8,981 nucleotides of DNA from JBIQLO01 sp044464175 (GTDB lineage: Bacteria; Planctomycetota; Phycisphaerae; Tepidisphaerales; Tepidisphaeraceae): positions 1-8,981 of the forward strand of contig JBIQLO010000169.1 in NCBI GenBank assembly GCA_044464175.1. Reading direction: 5' to 3'. Under the pieces are notes generated by a model, which was not told where the DNA came from, searched no databases, and saw nothing but the letters and a program-made list of their open reading frames with translations. Made by a program: the position numbers and the translations under genes. Shown piece after piece: positions 1 through 6,456 of this stretch. Each line of letters begins with the position of its first letter. Within the stretch, counting starts at the first letter, position 1.

Positions 1-1
1 G

Positions 2-145
2 CAGCGCAAAAAACCAAAAAAACTTCGTGAAAAAAAGAATTATCGCCCCTGGCGCCCTAAAAACCGCGATTTGAAAAAAAGCGCTGCGCCTCCCGTCGCC
101 AAACCGCGCAGCGCCCCTCGTAAAGGTAGAGGAGCTAAACTATGA
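2..145 (+). CDS. C-terminal end of an unidentified gene with a basic tail (5' partial)
   Basis: An open frame enters from the left edge and ends at a TGA at 143-145, giving 47 residues. The tail is very basic and rich in Lys, Arg, Pro and Ala, with no hydrophobic core (it begins QRKKPKKLREKK and ends PRKGRGAKL). Such tails are common at the C-terminus of RNA-binding enzymes such as RluB/RsuA-type pseudouridine synthases, DEAD-box helicases and some ribosome-associated factors. Nothing visible here decides between them, so no function is assigned. The stop overlaps an ATG at 142 (ATGA), and a GGAG at 131-134 sits 7 bases before that ATG. This looks like a translational-coupling junction to the next reading frame. 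Being open at the window edge and this short, it could be a chance frame, but the K/R/P tail is typical of real proteins. Confidence 0.5.
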   Translation, partial: QRKKPKKLREKKNYRPWRPKNRDLKKSAAPPVAKPRSAPRKGRGAKL

Positions 146-474
146 CCCACACCCCCAGCTTTCTGTCTCCTGTCTTCTTCCTTCGTGCCTCCGTGCCTTC
201 GTCCCTTCGTCGCTCCATCCCTTCGTCCCTACGCCAAATTGTCATCCAAACCGAAACGAACCAAACCCAATCCCCCACTGGCGCTCTCCAAACGCGGTTT
301 TTCACCCCAATCCCACTACGACAAATTACGAAACGGACCAAACCCATTGCCCCCAATCCCGAATCCCGGAACCCGGAACCCGATTCCCCCACCCGTCCGA
401 CAATCTCTACACTGAGCCCCGAGCCTGAACCCTCATCCCCCACCCTCATTCATCCGATACAACCCATACAGACT
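142..474 (+). repeat. Low-complexity, repeat-rich spacer in frame with sthA
   Basis: This 333-base stretch is pyrimidine-rich and very G-poor on the plus strand, unlike its surroundings. Bases 180-229 contain degenerate tandem copies of a unit near CCTTCGTSC. Bases 346-392 contain units such as CCCGAAT and CCCGGAA, and 415-450 continue with C-rich words (CCCCGAGCC, CCCTCATC). It is open in the sthA frame (111 codons, starting MTHTPSFLSPVF), but the translation is a Pro/Ser/Thr-rich string with no fold, probably open only because its composition makes few stops. The minus strand is also open and reads as an RRDEGTEARRK-like string. I read it as non-coding spacer or inserted repeat DNA. The alternative is a real N-terminal extension of SthA, favoured by the good ribosome site (GGAG at 131-134, 7 bases before ATG 142). 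Confidence 0.6.
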
Positions 475-1890
475 ATGGCGCACACCGCTTACGAACTCGT
501 GGTCATCGGCTCCGGCCCGGCCGGGCAGAAGGCGGCCCTCAACGCCGCCAAGCTAGGCCGCCGCGTCGCACTCATCGACCGCCGCGAACTCCTCGGCGGC
601 GTCTGCATCCATTCCGGCACCATCCCCTCCAAGGCTATCCGCGAAACCGTCCTCCACCTGACCGGCCTCCACGAACGCACCGTCTACGGCAACAACTACA
701 CCGTCAAGCGCCACATTACCATGCGCGACCTGCTGCTGCGATGCCACCATGTGGTCCACAACGAGGTGGAGGTCATCCAGTCCCAGATGGCCCGCAACGG
801 CGTGACCATGCTCTTTGGCGAGGCCTCCTTCCTCGACCCCCACACCCTGCGGCTGGTCCGCCAGGAGCAGACCCTCCACGTCTCCGCCCAGAACATCCTC
901 ATCGCCGTCGGCACCGAACCGGCCCGCCCGGCCGACGTCCCCTTCACACCCGGCAAAATCATCGACAGCGACGAACTGCTCGAATTGAGTGACCTGCCCC
1001 CCAATCTCACCATCGTCGGCGGCGGCGTCATCGGCGTGGAATACGCCTGCATGCTGGCCGCCGCCGGATCGCGCGTCACGCTGGTCGAGTCCCGCGGGCG
1101 CCTGCTGGAATTCGTGGATGACGAGCTGGCCGAATCGCTCCAGTTCCGCATGCGCGACATGGGCATCCGCCTGCGCCTGGGCGAATCGGTCGCAAAGATT
1201 GAACTGGAAGGCGATCGCGTCAGCGCCACGCTGGGCAGTGGCAAGCAGATCGCCGGCGACGCCCTGCTCTACACGATCGGACGCCAGGGCGCGACCGCCC
1301 GGCTCAACCTCGAAGCCGCCGGCCTGAACGCCGACGAACGGGGCCGCCTGAAGGTCAACGATTTCTATCAGACGGATGTGCCCCACATCTACGCCGCCGG
1401 CGATGTCATCGGCTTCCCCGCCCTGGCAGCCACCAGCATGGAGCAAGGCCGACTCGCCTCCTGCCACATGTTCAAGCAACTGGCCGAACCTTCCCAGAAA
1501 ATCTTTCCCTACGGCATCTACACGATCCCCGAAATCAGCATGATCGGACAGACGGAACAGGCCCTGACCAAACAGAAGACCCCCTACGAATGCGGCATCG
1601 CCCGATACCGCGAAATCGCCCGCGGCCAGCTCATCGCCGACCCCCATGGGCTGCTCAAGCTCCTGTTTCACCCGAAATCCCGCCGCCTCCTGGGCGTCCA
1701 CGCCATCGGCACCGGTGCCACGGAACTGATCCACATCGGCCAGGTCGTCATGTCGGCCGGGCTTCCCATCGACTACTTCGTCGAAACCGTCTTCAACTAC
1801 CCCACCTTGGCCGAGTGCTACAAGGTCGCCGCCCTCGACGGCCTCAATCGCTGCCGACGCCTGGAACAATCCCTGCCCGAAGCCGCCTGA
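475..1890 (+). CDS. sthA: Soluble pyridine nucleotide transhydrogenase (Si-specific NAD(P)+ transhydrogenase)
   Basis: This cytosolic FAD enzyme balances NADPH and NADH by hydride transfer between NADPH and NAD+. From ATG 475 it has 471 residues, close to the usual ~466. The N-terminal FAD site is VVIGSGPAG (9-17). The redox-loop region reads GGVCIHSGTIPSK (41-53): Cys44 is present but the second Cys of the lipoamide-dehydrogenase CxxxxC pair is Thr49, as in E. coli SthA (CTHWGT). The second Rossmann motif is GGGVIG (182-187) and the second FAD motif is AGDVIG (308-313). The C-terminal dimerisation domain ends with FNYPTLAECYKVAALDGLNR, nearly the SthA signature, and lacks the HxxxxE pair of dihydrolipoamide dehydrogenase. 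I chose 475 because MAHTAYELVVIG matches the normal N-terminus. ATG 142 in the same frame has the better ribosome site and would add 111 low-complexity residues; gene callers may prefer it. The gene is convergent with the next one, 12 bases away. Confidence 0.92.
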   Translation: MAHTAYELVVIGSGPAGQKAALNAAKLGRRVALIDRRELLGGVCIHSGTIPSKAIRETVLHLTGLHERTVYGNNYTVKRHITMRDLLLRCHHVVHNEVEVIQSQMARNGVTMLFGEASFLDPHTLRLVRQEQTLHVSAQNILIAVGTEPARPADVPFTPGKIIDSDELLELSDLPPNLTIVGGGVIGVEYACMLAAAGSRVTLVESRGRLLEFVDDELAESLQFRMRDMGIRLRLGESVAKIELEGDRVSATLGSGKQIAGDALLYTIGRQGATARLNLEAAGLNADERGRLKVNDFYQTDVPHIYAAGDVIGFPALAATSMEQGRLASCHMFKQLAEPSQKIFPYGIYTIPEISMIGQTEQALTKQKTPYECGIARYREIARGQLIADPHGLLKLLFHPKSRRLLGVHAIGTGATELIHIGQVVMSAGLPIDYFVETVFNYPTLAECYKVAALDGLNRCRRLEQSLPEAA

Positions 1891-1908
1891 GACAGGCACG
1901 AGTCAGGC
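1885..1908. terminator. Small inverted repeat over the convergent stop codons (weak terminator candidate)
   Basis: GCCTGA (1885-1890) and TCAGGC (1903-1908) are perfect inverted copies that contain the stop codons of sthA and of the convergent membrane protein gene. A competing smaller hairpin, GCCTG-AGA-CAGGC, lies at 1885-1897. Such a structure in a 12-base convergent gap could help end transcription both ways. However, the stem is short and there is no T run on either side, so this is only a candidate. Confidence 0.25.
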
Positions 1909-3288
1909 TACCGTCGCGTCCATCGCCCCGGCCGACCGCTCCAGCTGGCGCATGCCCAGGAACAGAATTTCCAGCGCCCCGCAGATAAACAGCCCGGCGT
2001 CCAGATAGTGATTGTGAAGGTTCAGCAGCGACAGAATCGGTCCGTTAAACACGCACAGCAACCCAACGACCGCGCCGGCAACTTCCAACGGGGGCTTTTT
2101 TACCCCCGGCCGCAGCACATAAATCAGCAGCGGCAGAATCAGGAGGTAGTAGTTCATGTCGGCCTTGGGAAGCGTGAGAATCCCGACCACGCACCCGATG
2201 GACGCGACCAGGTAGTCACGATGAAAAGGATCAAACCCGCCGGCCCGCCGCCGGGTTTGCCAAAGTATCGCCAGCACGAACACCGCCCCCAGAATCATCA
2301 GGTACGGCCATACGGACACGCCCGCCAGTTCATAAATCACCCGGGCCAGCGCGTAGTTGTAATGCTCGACGGTTCGCCCGGCCAACGTCGGCATGATTCG
2401 CACCCAGTCTGCCCAGGCGCTCCACGAATGCAGAAAAAGACACCCCATCACATACGCAATCGCCAGCCCAACGCAGCCGGCGCACGCCTGCACGATCAGT
2501 TTTCGCCACCGACCGTCCAAGGCCCATGCCCCCGCCAGAAAGAGCGGGACAAACAAAATGGTCGGCTTGAACGCCATCAGCAGCCCCAGTATCAAACCGC
2601 CGGCGATATCGCCTGGAAGCCCCGATCTGCGCTGCGACAGGAAATAGAGCGTCAGACCGCCTAACTGGAAGCCCGCCACCTGGCCCACGATCTCGTTATT
2701 GGCCAGCGGCCAGCACCAATACCAGGCAATAGCCGTGAACAACAATGCCGTTGAAAGAGAGTATCCCATGCACAGGCACAGCGCGACAATCGCCAGGGTG
2801 CTGCACGCCATGCTGAGGAGGTGATAGGCGTCCAGATCGTGGTCATATCGATCCATCCAGGCGCCGGTGCGATGGCCGGACAGATAGTGGACGGTGGCGA
2901 ACAGGAACGGACTTGCGACCGCGCGGGCGTCCGTCGGCCGCCCTTTCCAGTACTCAACCGCCTCGAAGAGCCGTGACGGCCGCACCATCGAAGTGGGAAC
3001 CAGGCTTTGACCCCACGCTTGAATGGTTCTGTTCTGCTCCGCGTCGTAGATATTGGTCGGATGCAGATGTTGTTCGGCCCGCCCGACCAGCCAAAACTGA
3101 TAGTAATCCAGCCCCGGCGCATCCTGAACGTCGGAAGGCCAGGCACTGTAGATGGCGAACCAGAGCGCCAGGAAAGAAAGCAGGAGCATCAGGTCCACCC
3201 GGCCCCAGCGTGCCCGCCAGGAATTCTTCTCCGGCGGCCGGGGGGCGGAAGAACCGCCAGGGGCTTCATCCGCCTGAAGGACCATCAT
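1903..3288 (-). CDS. GT87-like (DUF2029) multi-pass membrane glycosyltransferase
   Basis: This is a 461-residue inner-membrane protein with a charged cytoplasmic N-terminus (1-30) and about nine or ten hydrophobic segments, roughly at 32-50, 158-175, 177-194, 205-217, 227-254, 266-287, 324-343, 358-373, 379-393, 402-424 and 431-446. Features fit the GT-C type GT87 family, which moves sugars such as mannose from polyprenyl phosphate: the first loop after the first segment carries GLDYYQFWLVGRA (59-71) with an acidic residue and then NIYDAEQ. A GQVAGFQLGG stretch (202-211) resembles the family's GQxN helix, a MAFKPT motif lies at 238-243, and NYYLLILPLLIYVLRP is near the end. The acceptor is unknown. 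Two ATGs stand in tandem; GGAG lies 3 bases before the first and 6 before the second (3285), so the second is probably used. It stands alone, convergent with sthA and separated from flgM by a likely terminator. Other GT-C families remain possible. Confidence 0.62.
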   Translation of the reverse strand: MMVLQADEAPGGSSAPRPPEKNSWRARWGRVDLMLLLSFLALWFAIYSAWPSDVQDAPGLDYYQFWLVGRAEQHLHPTNIYDAEQNRTIQAWGQSLVPTSMVRPSRLFEAVEYWKGRPTDARAVASPFLFATVHYLSGHRTGAWMDRYDHDLDAYHLLSMACSTLAIVALCLCMGYSLSTALLFTAIAWYWCWPLANNEIVGQVAGFQLGGLTLYFLSQRRSGLPGDIAGGLILGLLMAFKPTILFVPLFLAGAWALDGRWRKLIVQACAGCVGLAIAYVMGCLFLHSWSAWADWVRIMPTLAGRTVEHYNYALARVIYELAGVSVWPYLMILGAVFVLAILWQTRRRAGGFDPFHRDYLVASIGCVVGILTLPKADMNYYLLILPLLIYVLRPGVKKPPLEVAGAVVGLLCVFNGPILSLLNLHNHYLDAGLFICGALEILFLGMRQLERSAGAMDATVA

Positions 3289-3360
3289 TCACTCCGCGGG
3301 AAGGCGGTTGCGGCACAAGAAAGCCTGCCTCCCGAATCTCCAGTTTTGATCAATCCTCGC

Positions 3361-3381
3361 AAAATCTCAGCCCGAACGGGC
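3361..3381 (-). terminator. Likely rho-independent terminator of flgM
   Basis: On the minus strand, 9 bases after the flgM stop, GCCCG-TT-CGGGC (3381-3370; effectively a 4-base-pair stem with a GTTC loop) is followed by TGAGATTTT. The stem is short, but position and T-rich tail fit a terminator. It would separate flgM from the downstream membrane protein gene. Confidence 0.4.
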
Positions 3382-3389
3382 GTGATGGA

Positions 3390-3668
3390 TTACTTGAACA
3401 GTTCATCCAGCAGCCGATCCGCCGCCACGGTCAGTTTGGAGTCATCCTCGTAGGTGCCGGCTTCAATCTGCGCCTTGATCTGGGCCACTTTGTCCGTCCG
3501 GATGTCGTTGGCCTTGAGCTTGTCGAGCATCTGGCTCATGTTCGACAGTTCCAGGCGGTCGGTTACCGGAAGCTGATTGGGCGCATCGACCGGCGTCTGC
3601 TTGCGCACCGGCTGATTGACCAGTTTCTGAATCGGCGTGGACCCGGCAATTTTCGGAATGCTGTTCAT
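3390..3668 (-). CDS. flgM: Anti-sigma-28 factor FlgM
   Basis: FlgM binds and blocks the flagellar sigma factor FliA (sigma-28) until the hook-basal body is complete and FlgM is exported. From ATG 3668 the product has 92 residues, in the usual 90-110 range. The N-terminal half (MNSIPKIAGSTPIQKLVNQ onward) is polar, Pro-rich and probably disordered. The C-terminal half holds the conserved sigma-binding helices: TDRLELSNMSQMLDKL, then IRTDKVAQIKAQIEAGTYED and a final helix ending AADRLLDELFK. The motif RxxKVxxIKxxIxxGTYxxD is the family signature. An upstream in-frame GTG at 3737 has a GGGAGG site 4 bases away and would give 115 residues; I prefer ATG 3668 because MNSIPKI looks like a normal FlgM start, though its own ribosome site (GGGG) is poor. 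No other flagellar gene lies in the window. Confidence 0.85.
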   Translation of the reverse strand: MNSIPKIAGSTPIQKLVNQPVRKQTPVDAPNQLPVTDRLELSNMSQMLDKLKANDIRTDKVAQIKAQIEAGTYEDDSKLTVAADRLLDELFK

Positions 3669-3725
3669 GACAAACCCCGGCAAAAGTTTCCGGACCGAGC
3701 CATCCGCCCGGCCCACTCCAACGAA

Positions 3726-3742
3726 GGACGGCTCCACCGTCC
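3726..3742 (-). promoter_or_regulatory. Leader hairpin upstream of flgM
   Basis: GGACGG (3726-3731) and CCGTCC (3737-3742) form a perfect 6-base-pair stem with a 5-base loop, 58 bases upstream of flgM ATG 3668. The stem contains the alternative GTG start (3735-3737) and lies directly after its GGGAGG site, so it could mask that start in the mRNA. No T run follows, so it is not a clear attenuator. The function is inferred. Confidence 0.3.
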
Positions 3743-3795
3743 CTCCCGACGCCGCCGTCCTTCCCTGCGAAGTCCGACCGTCGTATCAACTCTAT

Positions 3796-3900
3796 CGACG
3801 CAATTTCCGCCGATTCTTGAACCGGGTTTCAGCGCAACAAATTCGGCGCAACTAGCTTTAAATTCGACCTTTATATCAGATAGTCAGATCAGCGGCGCAA
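3796..3900 (-). promoter_or_regulatory. Four TTGCGYYG words upstream of flgM (possible operator array)
   Basis: On the plus strand the word CRRCGCAA occurs at 3796-3803 (CGACGCAA), 3830-3837 (CAGCGCAA), 3844-3851 (CGGCGCAA) and 3893-3900 (CGGCGCAA), all in the same orientation. In flgM orientation they read TTGCGYYG. Their offsets are 34, 14 and 49 bases. Clustering in otherwise AT-rich DNA suggests binding sites, but no known regulator is matched. Confidence 0.25.
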
Positions 3901-3911
3901 AATTTTTCCCG
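3870..3911 (-). promoter_or_regulatory. Candidate flgM promoter elements
   Basis: Two overlapping candidates lie here, in flgM orientation. First, GG-N10-GC with TTGC at the second box (3910 down to 3897) has the spacing of a sigma-54 promoter, though the first box is a poor match. Second, TTGCGC (3900-3895) and TATAAA (3875-3870) could be a -35/-10 pair but with a 19-base spacer, longer than ideal. A sigma-28 promoter with consensus boxes was looked for and not found. Either candidate would give a leader of roughly 195-220 bases. Confidence 0.22.
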
Positions 3912-4026
3912 TCCCATAACTTTTATTGCCCACCCAGACGCTTCCCAATTTCACTATTTTAACAGATTTTAACATTCCAGCCCAATCACGACACTGTTCA
4001 CTGGCGATATTATCAGACTCGCGCGG

Positions 4027-5166
4027 TTATCGGACGAGATTTTCCCCCAGGAGAATCGCCTCCCCCAGTCGCCGGGCAATGGAGGGTTTGCCATAGACCA
4101 GCGGCATCAACAGGGGCAGGTCCTGCTCAAGGCCGCGGAGGTACTCCCCCAGCCCAGCGCGCCACTTGGAGCGATAGGGTTGGAGGGCATCCTGCAGATG
4201 GGGCTCCCGCAGCGCCTTTTTAGCCACCGCCGCCGCCGCCAAAGTCGACACGACACCGGGATAGACCTGACCGCCCCATGCCGAGACAAACCCCCCGGCC
4301 AGCCCGATCAACAGAGTGTGCTTGCCGATCGGTTCGCGGTCCAATGCCCCGGCCAGCGGCAGATCGGTCCACTGGATCGATTTGGATGGGAATTTCCCGT
4401 TCCCGTTTTTCAACACCTCGCGCTCCCGCAGCAGCTGGGACCAGCGCTGCAGCAGCGGCTCCATGGAGGCGGATTGGGGTCGACGCAGCGGGCAGTCCAC
4501 CGCCAGTTCCAGATGGGATGCGTGTGGAATCAGCCAGCCGCGCACCTCCGGCTCGGCAAGATTAAGACTGGTCTCGATCAGGGAGGAATCGCCCTTCTCC
4601 CCCAGCCGCCCCGTTGGCAGGCGGAGCCACGCCCGACGGTAGGCCACCTCGCCGGACCAATCCGCCTCCAGCCCGAGCGTCCGCTGCTGCGGAGGCGGCA
4701 ACGGCGTGCTGAGAATCAGCAGTCTCGCCCGGACGATTTGATGGTCCAGCATCAGCTGCGCCCCCTGTTCGCTAAGCCCGACGATCTCCAGACGTCTGGG
4801 CCGCCACTGCCGCACCTTCTGCTTGCCCAGCAGCACCCGCCCCGCCTCGGCGATCTGCTGCGTGGAGGCCGTCAGGACCACGGGTTTGGGCGCCCGCCAA
4901 GGGGCCCGCTGCTCCTGCCGGGCATTCACAAAGTCCGTCCCATGGACCCCCGTCCAGTCCACGGCCTTGCGCAGGCTTCCCAGCGATGCATGCAATTCAA
5001 ACAAGCGCGGATGGACCCACGTCAGCCGGTCGGCCGGCGCATATCCCGGCACCGATGCCTGCCCCACCCGCAGCCGGGATTTCTCCTGCAACAACAGTAC
5101 GGCCAGGGCGGCCGGGAGATCATCCCCCAACACCAGCACGTCGAGTTGGACGGGTTCGTCGGGCAT
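4027..5166 (-). CDS. FAD-dependent oxidoreductase-like protein with degenerate cofactor motifs
   Basis: The 379-residue protein has the overall layout of flavoprotein monooxygenases and geranylgeranyl reductase-like enzymes. The N-terminus LDVLVLGDDLPAALAVLLLQ (8-27) is a beta-alpha start with only the first Gly of GxGxxG kept. A middle strand, VRARLLILSTP (145-155), stands where the family loops back to the cofactor. Near the C-terminus, DLPLAGALDREPIGKHTLLI followed by GLAGGFVSAWGGQVYPG (288-304) matches the position of the usual GDAAGfxxPxxGeGi motif, but the flavin-contacting Asp is replaced by Leu. The end (320-379) is helical. It may be a non-catalytic homologue or a divergent lineage-specific enzyme; no substrate can be named. 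TTG 5175 would add three residues; ATG 5166 is preferred, although no clear ribosome site precedes it. Gaps to flgM (358) and pheA (95) argue against a tight operon. Confidence 0.55.
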   Translation of the reverse strand: MPDEPVQLDVLVLGDDLPAALAVLLLQEKSRLRVGQASVPGYAPADRLTWVHPRLFELHASLGSLRKAVDWTGVHGTDFVNARQEQRAPWRAPKPVVLTASTQQIAEAGRVLLGKQKVRQWRPRRLEIVGLSEQGAQLMLDHQIVRARLLILSTPLPPPQQRTLGLEADWSGEVAYRRAWLRLPTGRLGEKGDSSLIETSLNLAEPEVRGWLIPHASHLELAVDCPLRRPQSASMEPLLQRWSQLLREREVLKNGNGKFPSKSIQWTDLPLAGALDREPIGKHTLLIGLAGGFVSAWGGQVYPGVVSTLAAAAVAKKALREPHLQDALQPYRSKWRAGLGEYLRGLEQDLPLLMPLVYGKPSIARRLGEAILLGENLVR

Positions 5167-5261
5167 GGGGATCAATCGCTCTGAGCATCATATAGAATGA
5201 GAGGCAATTGGGGTGCCGACAAACTTTAAGAAGGGGGGATGAGGGGGCGGACAAATGCGAA

Positions 5262-6344
5262 TTACAGCACATCCACGGCCCGGGGATAGCTTCCCAGGAC
5301 CGTCAATTGGAGGCAGTGCGCCCGCGCCTGCTCGATGGCTACTTTCATGTTCGCATCGTCGGCGTGCCCCTGGGCGTCGATGAAGAAGTAGTATTCCCAG
5401 TTCACCTTCTTGCTGGGGCGCTTCTCGATGTCGGTGAGGTTGATGCCGTTTTCCTTGAAGACATCCAGCACCTCGGCCAGGGCGCCGGGCTTGTGCGCGG
5501 TGGTGAACATAATGGCGGTCTTGTCATCCCCGCTGCGCCGGGCGACTTCCCGCCCGATGACGAAGAATCGGGTGACGTTGTCCGGGTTGTCCTCAATGTT
5601 CTCGAACAGCGCGTGTAACCCGTACAATTCGCCGGCCAAGGCCGAGCCGATGGCCGCCACCCCAGGCTGATCCCGCGCCAATTCCGCCGCCTTGGAGGTG
5701 CTGGCGGCCGGCTGCACATCCCGATCCTTGGCCATTCCGGCCAGCCAGTTGCGGCACTGGCTGAAGACCTCCGGTTTGGAATAGATGCGTTCAATGCGCT
5801 CCCAGGACCCTTTGGCCAAAAGGTTATGGTGGATGGTAATCAGCACTTCGGCACAGATGCGGGCCGAGGAGTGCAGGAAGGCATCCAGCGTGTCGATCAC
5901 CCCCCCGTGGATCGAATTTTCCACCGGCACCAGCCCGTAGTCGATGTGCCCGCGGGCCACTTCCTCAAAAACCGCCGCGATGTCCGCCAGCGGCACATGC
6001 TCGACGCTGGAGCCGAATTTCCGCAGCGAGGCCGAATGCGAAAAGCTGCCGGCGGGGCCGAGGTAGCCGATTTTGAGGGGCTTTTCCAGGGCGAAGGAGC
6101 CGCTCATCAATTCGCGCCAAACCGCCTCCAGACAGCGGTCCGGCAGCGGCCCCTTGTTCAGGGAACGCACCTTTTCCAGAACCGCTTTTTCGCGATCGGG
6201 CGCATAAATCGCCCCGCCGCTCTGGCGCTTGATCTGCCCGATCTCCACCACCACCCGCGCCCGCGCGTTGAGCAATTCGACAATCTGCCCGTCCAGTTCG
6301 TCGATTTTCCGTCGCAAAGGTTCCAGGGAGGGGTCGTCGGCCAT
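5262..6344 (-). CDS. pheA: Bifunctional chorismate mutase / prephenate dehydratase (P-protein)
   Basis: This cytosolic enzyme converts chorismate to prephenate and then to phenylpyruvate, the committed route to phenylalanine. Its 360 residues are in the usual 360-390 range. Residues 5-90 form the AroQ chorismate mutase domain: LRRKIDELDGQIVELLNAR, then the Arg30, Lys39 and APDREKAVLEKV stretch of active-site residues; the position of E. coli Gln88 appears to be Glu. Residues 91-270 form the dehydratase domain, starting YLGPAGSFSHSAS (94-106), with PVENSIHGGV (140-149) and the catalytic TRF motif at 258-260 (NVTRFFVIGR). Residues 275-360 form the ACT domain, with PGALAEVL and IEKRPSKKVNWEYYFFID; the family's Phe-binding ESRP reads EKRP here, so feedback inhibition is expected but may be altered. 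It is divergent from aroK. No Shine-Dalgarno site precedes the ATG, but a good promoter does. Confidence 0.95.
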   Translation of the reverse strand: MADDPSLEPLRRKIDELDGQIVELLNARARVVVEIGQIKRQSGGAIYAPDREKAVLEKVRSLNKGPLPDRCLEAVWRELMSGSFALEKPLKIGYLGPAGSFSHSASLRKFGSSVEHVPLADIAAVFEEVARGHIDYGLVPVENSIHGGVIDTLDAFLHSSARICAEVLITIHHNLLAKGSWERIERIYSKPEVFSQCRNWLAGMAKDRDVQPAASTSKAAELARDQPGVAAIGSALAGELYGLHALFENIEDNPDNVTRFFVIGREVARRSGDDKTAIMFTTAHKPGALAEVLDVFKENGINLTDIEKRPSKKVNWEYYFFIDAQGHADDANMKVAIEQARAHCLQLTVLGSYPRAVDVL

Positions 6345-6352
6345 AGGGTAAT

Positions 6353-6381
6353 TTTGTATCGGGCCGCGGGCCGGGCGTCAA
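6353..6381 (-). promoter_or_regulatory. Sigma-70-type promoter of pheA, start-proximal
   Basis: In pheA orientation, TTGACG (6381-6376) and TACAAA (6358-6353) are separated by exactly 17 bases. They match TTGACA at five of six positions and TATAAT at four of six. Only 8 bases lie between the -10 box and the ATG, so transcription should start at or within about two bases of the start codon, giving a leaderless pheA mRNA. This agrees with the absence of a ribosome site. Confidence 0.5.
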
Positions 6382-6385
6382 AGTA

Positions 6386-6399
6386 CGAAGCGCCCTTCG
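6386..6399. promoter_or_regulatory. Inverted repeat between the divergent pheA and aroK genes
   Basis: CGAAG (6386-6390) and CTTCG (6395-6399) are perfect 5-base arms around CGCC, immediately upstream of the pheA -35 box. The position suits an operator acting on pheA. The arms are short, and no regulator is recognised. Confidence 0.22.
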
Positions 6400-6456
6400 G
6401 CTCGACACGGCGGCCACTCCGGATCGTTTATTTCCATTTCCCTCCCCTTGAGCCGA

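Larger units (their letters stand above)
3669..4026. other. Gene-free region upstream of flgM, mostly AT-rich
   Basis: This 358-base gap holds no supportable gene. Bases 3669-3789 are GC-rich leader next to flgM and include a hairpin. Bases 3790-4020 are clearly more AT-rich than the rest of the window, as expected of a promoter or regulatory region for flgM. It contains four spaced copies of an 8-base CRRCGCAA word and a pair of direct repeats ATTTTAACA (3956-3964 and 3966-3974). No tRNA or known riboswitch could be recognised. Confidence 0.6.

Noticed and set aside
135..449. Minus-strand open frame of 104 codons over the low-complexity spacer
   Set aside because: The translation is Gly/Val/Arg/Asp repeats derived from the short-unit repeats. 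No domain and no plausible ribosome site were seen.
180..450. CRISPR array in the repeat-rich spacer
   Set aside because: Units are about 7-9 bases, degenerate and contiguous. There are no 25-40 base identical repeats with unique spacers and no cas genes.
142..486. Insertion sequence inside the sthA 5' region
   Set aside because: There are flanking near-repeats, but no terminal inverted repeats and no transposase. It is better described as a repeat spacer with possible duplication of its edge.
553..1899. Long 448-residue open frame on the minus strand opposite sthA
   Set aside because: It is the antisense shadow of sthA in GC-rich DNA. The translation is Gly/Asp/Ala/Val-rich with no motif, while sthA is unmistakable.
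2913..3962. 349-codon plus-strand open frame spanning the membrane protein gene and flgM
   Set aside because: It crosses two well-supported minus-strand genes and their gap; its Arg/Pro/Ser-rich translation has no recognisable motif.
5176..5261. Terminator or small RNA between pheA and the flavoprotein-like gene
   Set aside because: G-runs are present (5233-5248) but no stem followed by a T run could be found on the minus strand, and no RNA family was recognised.
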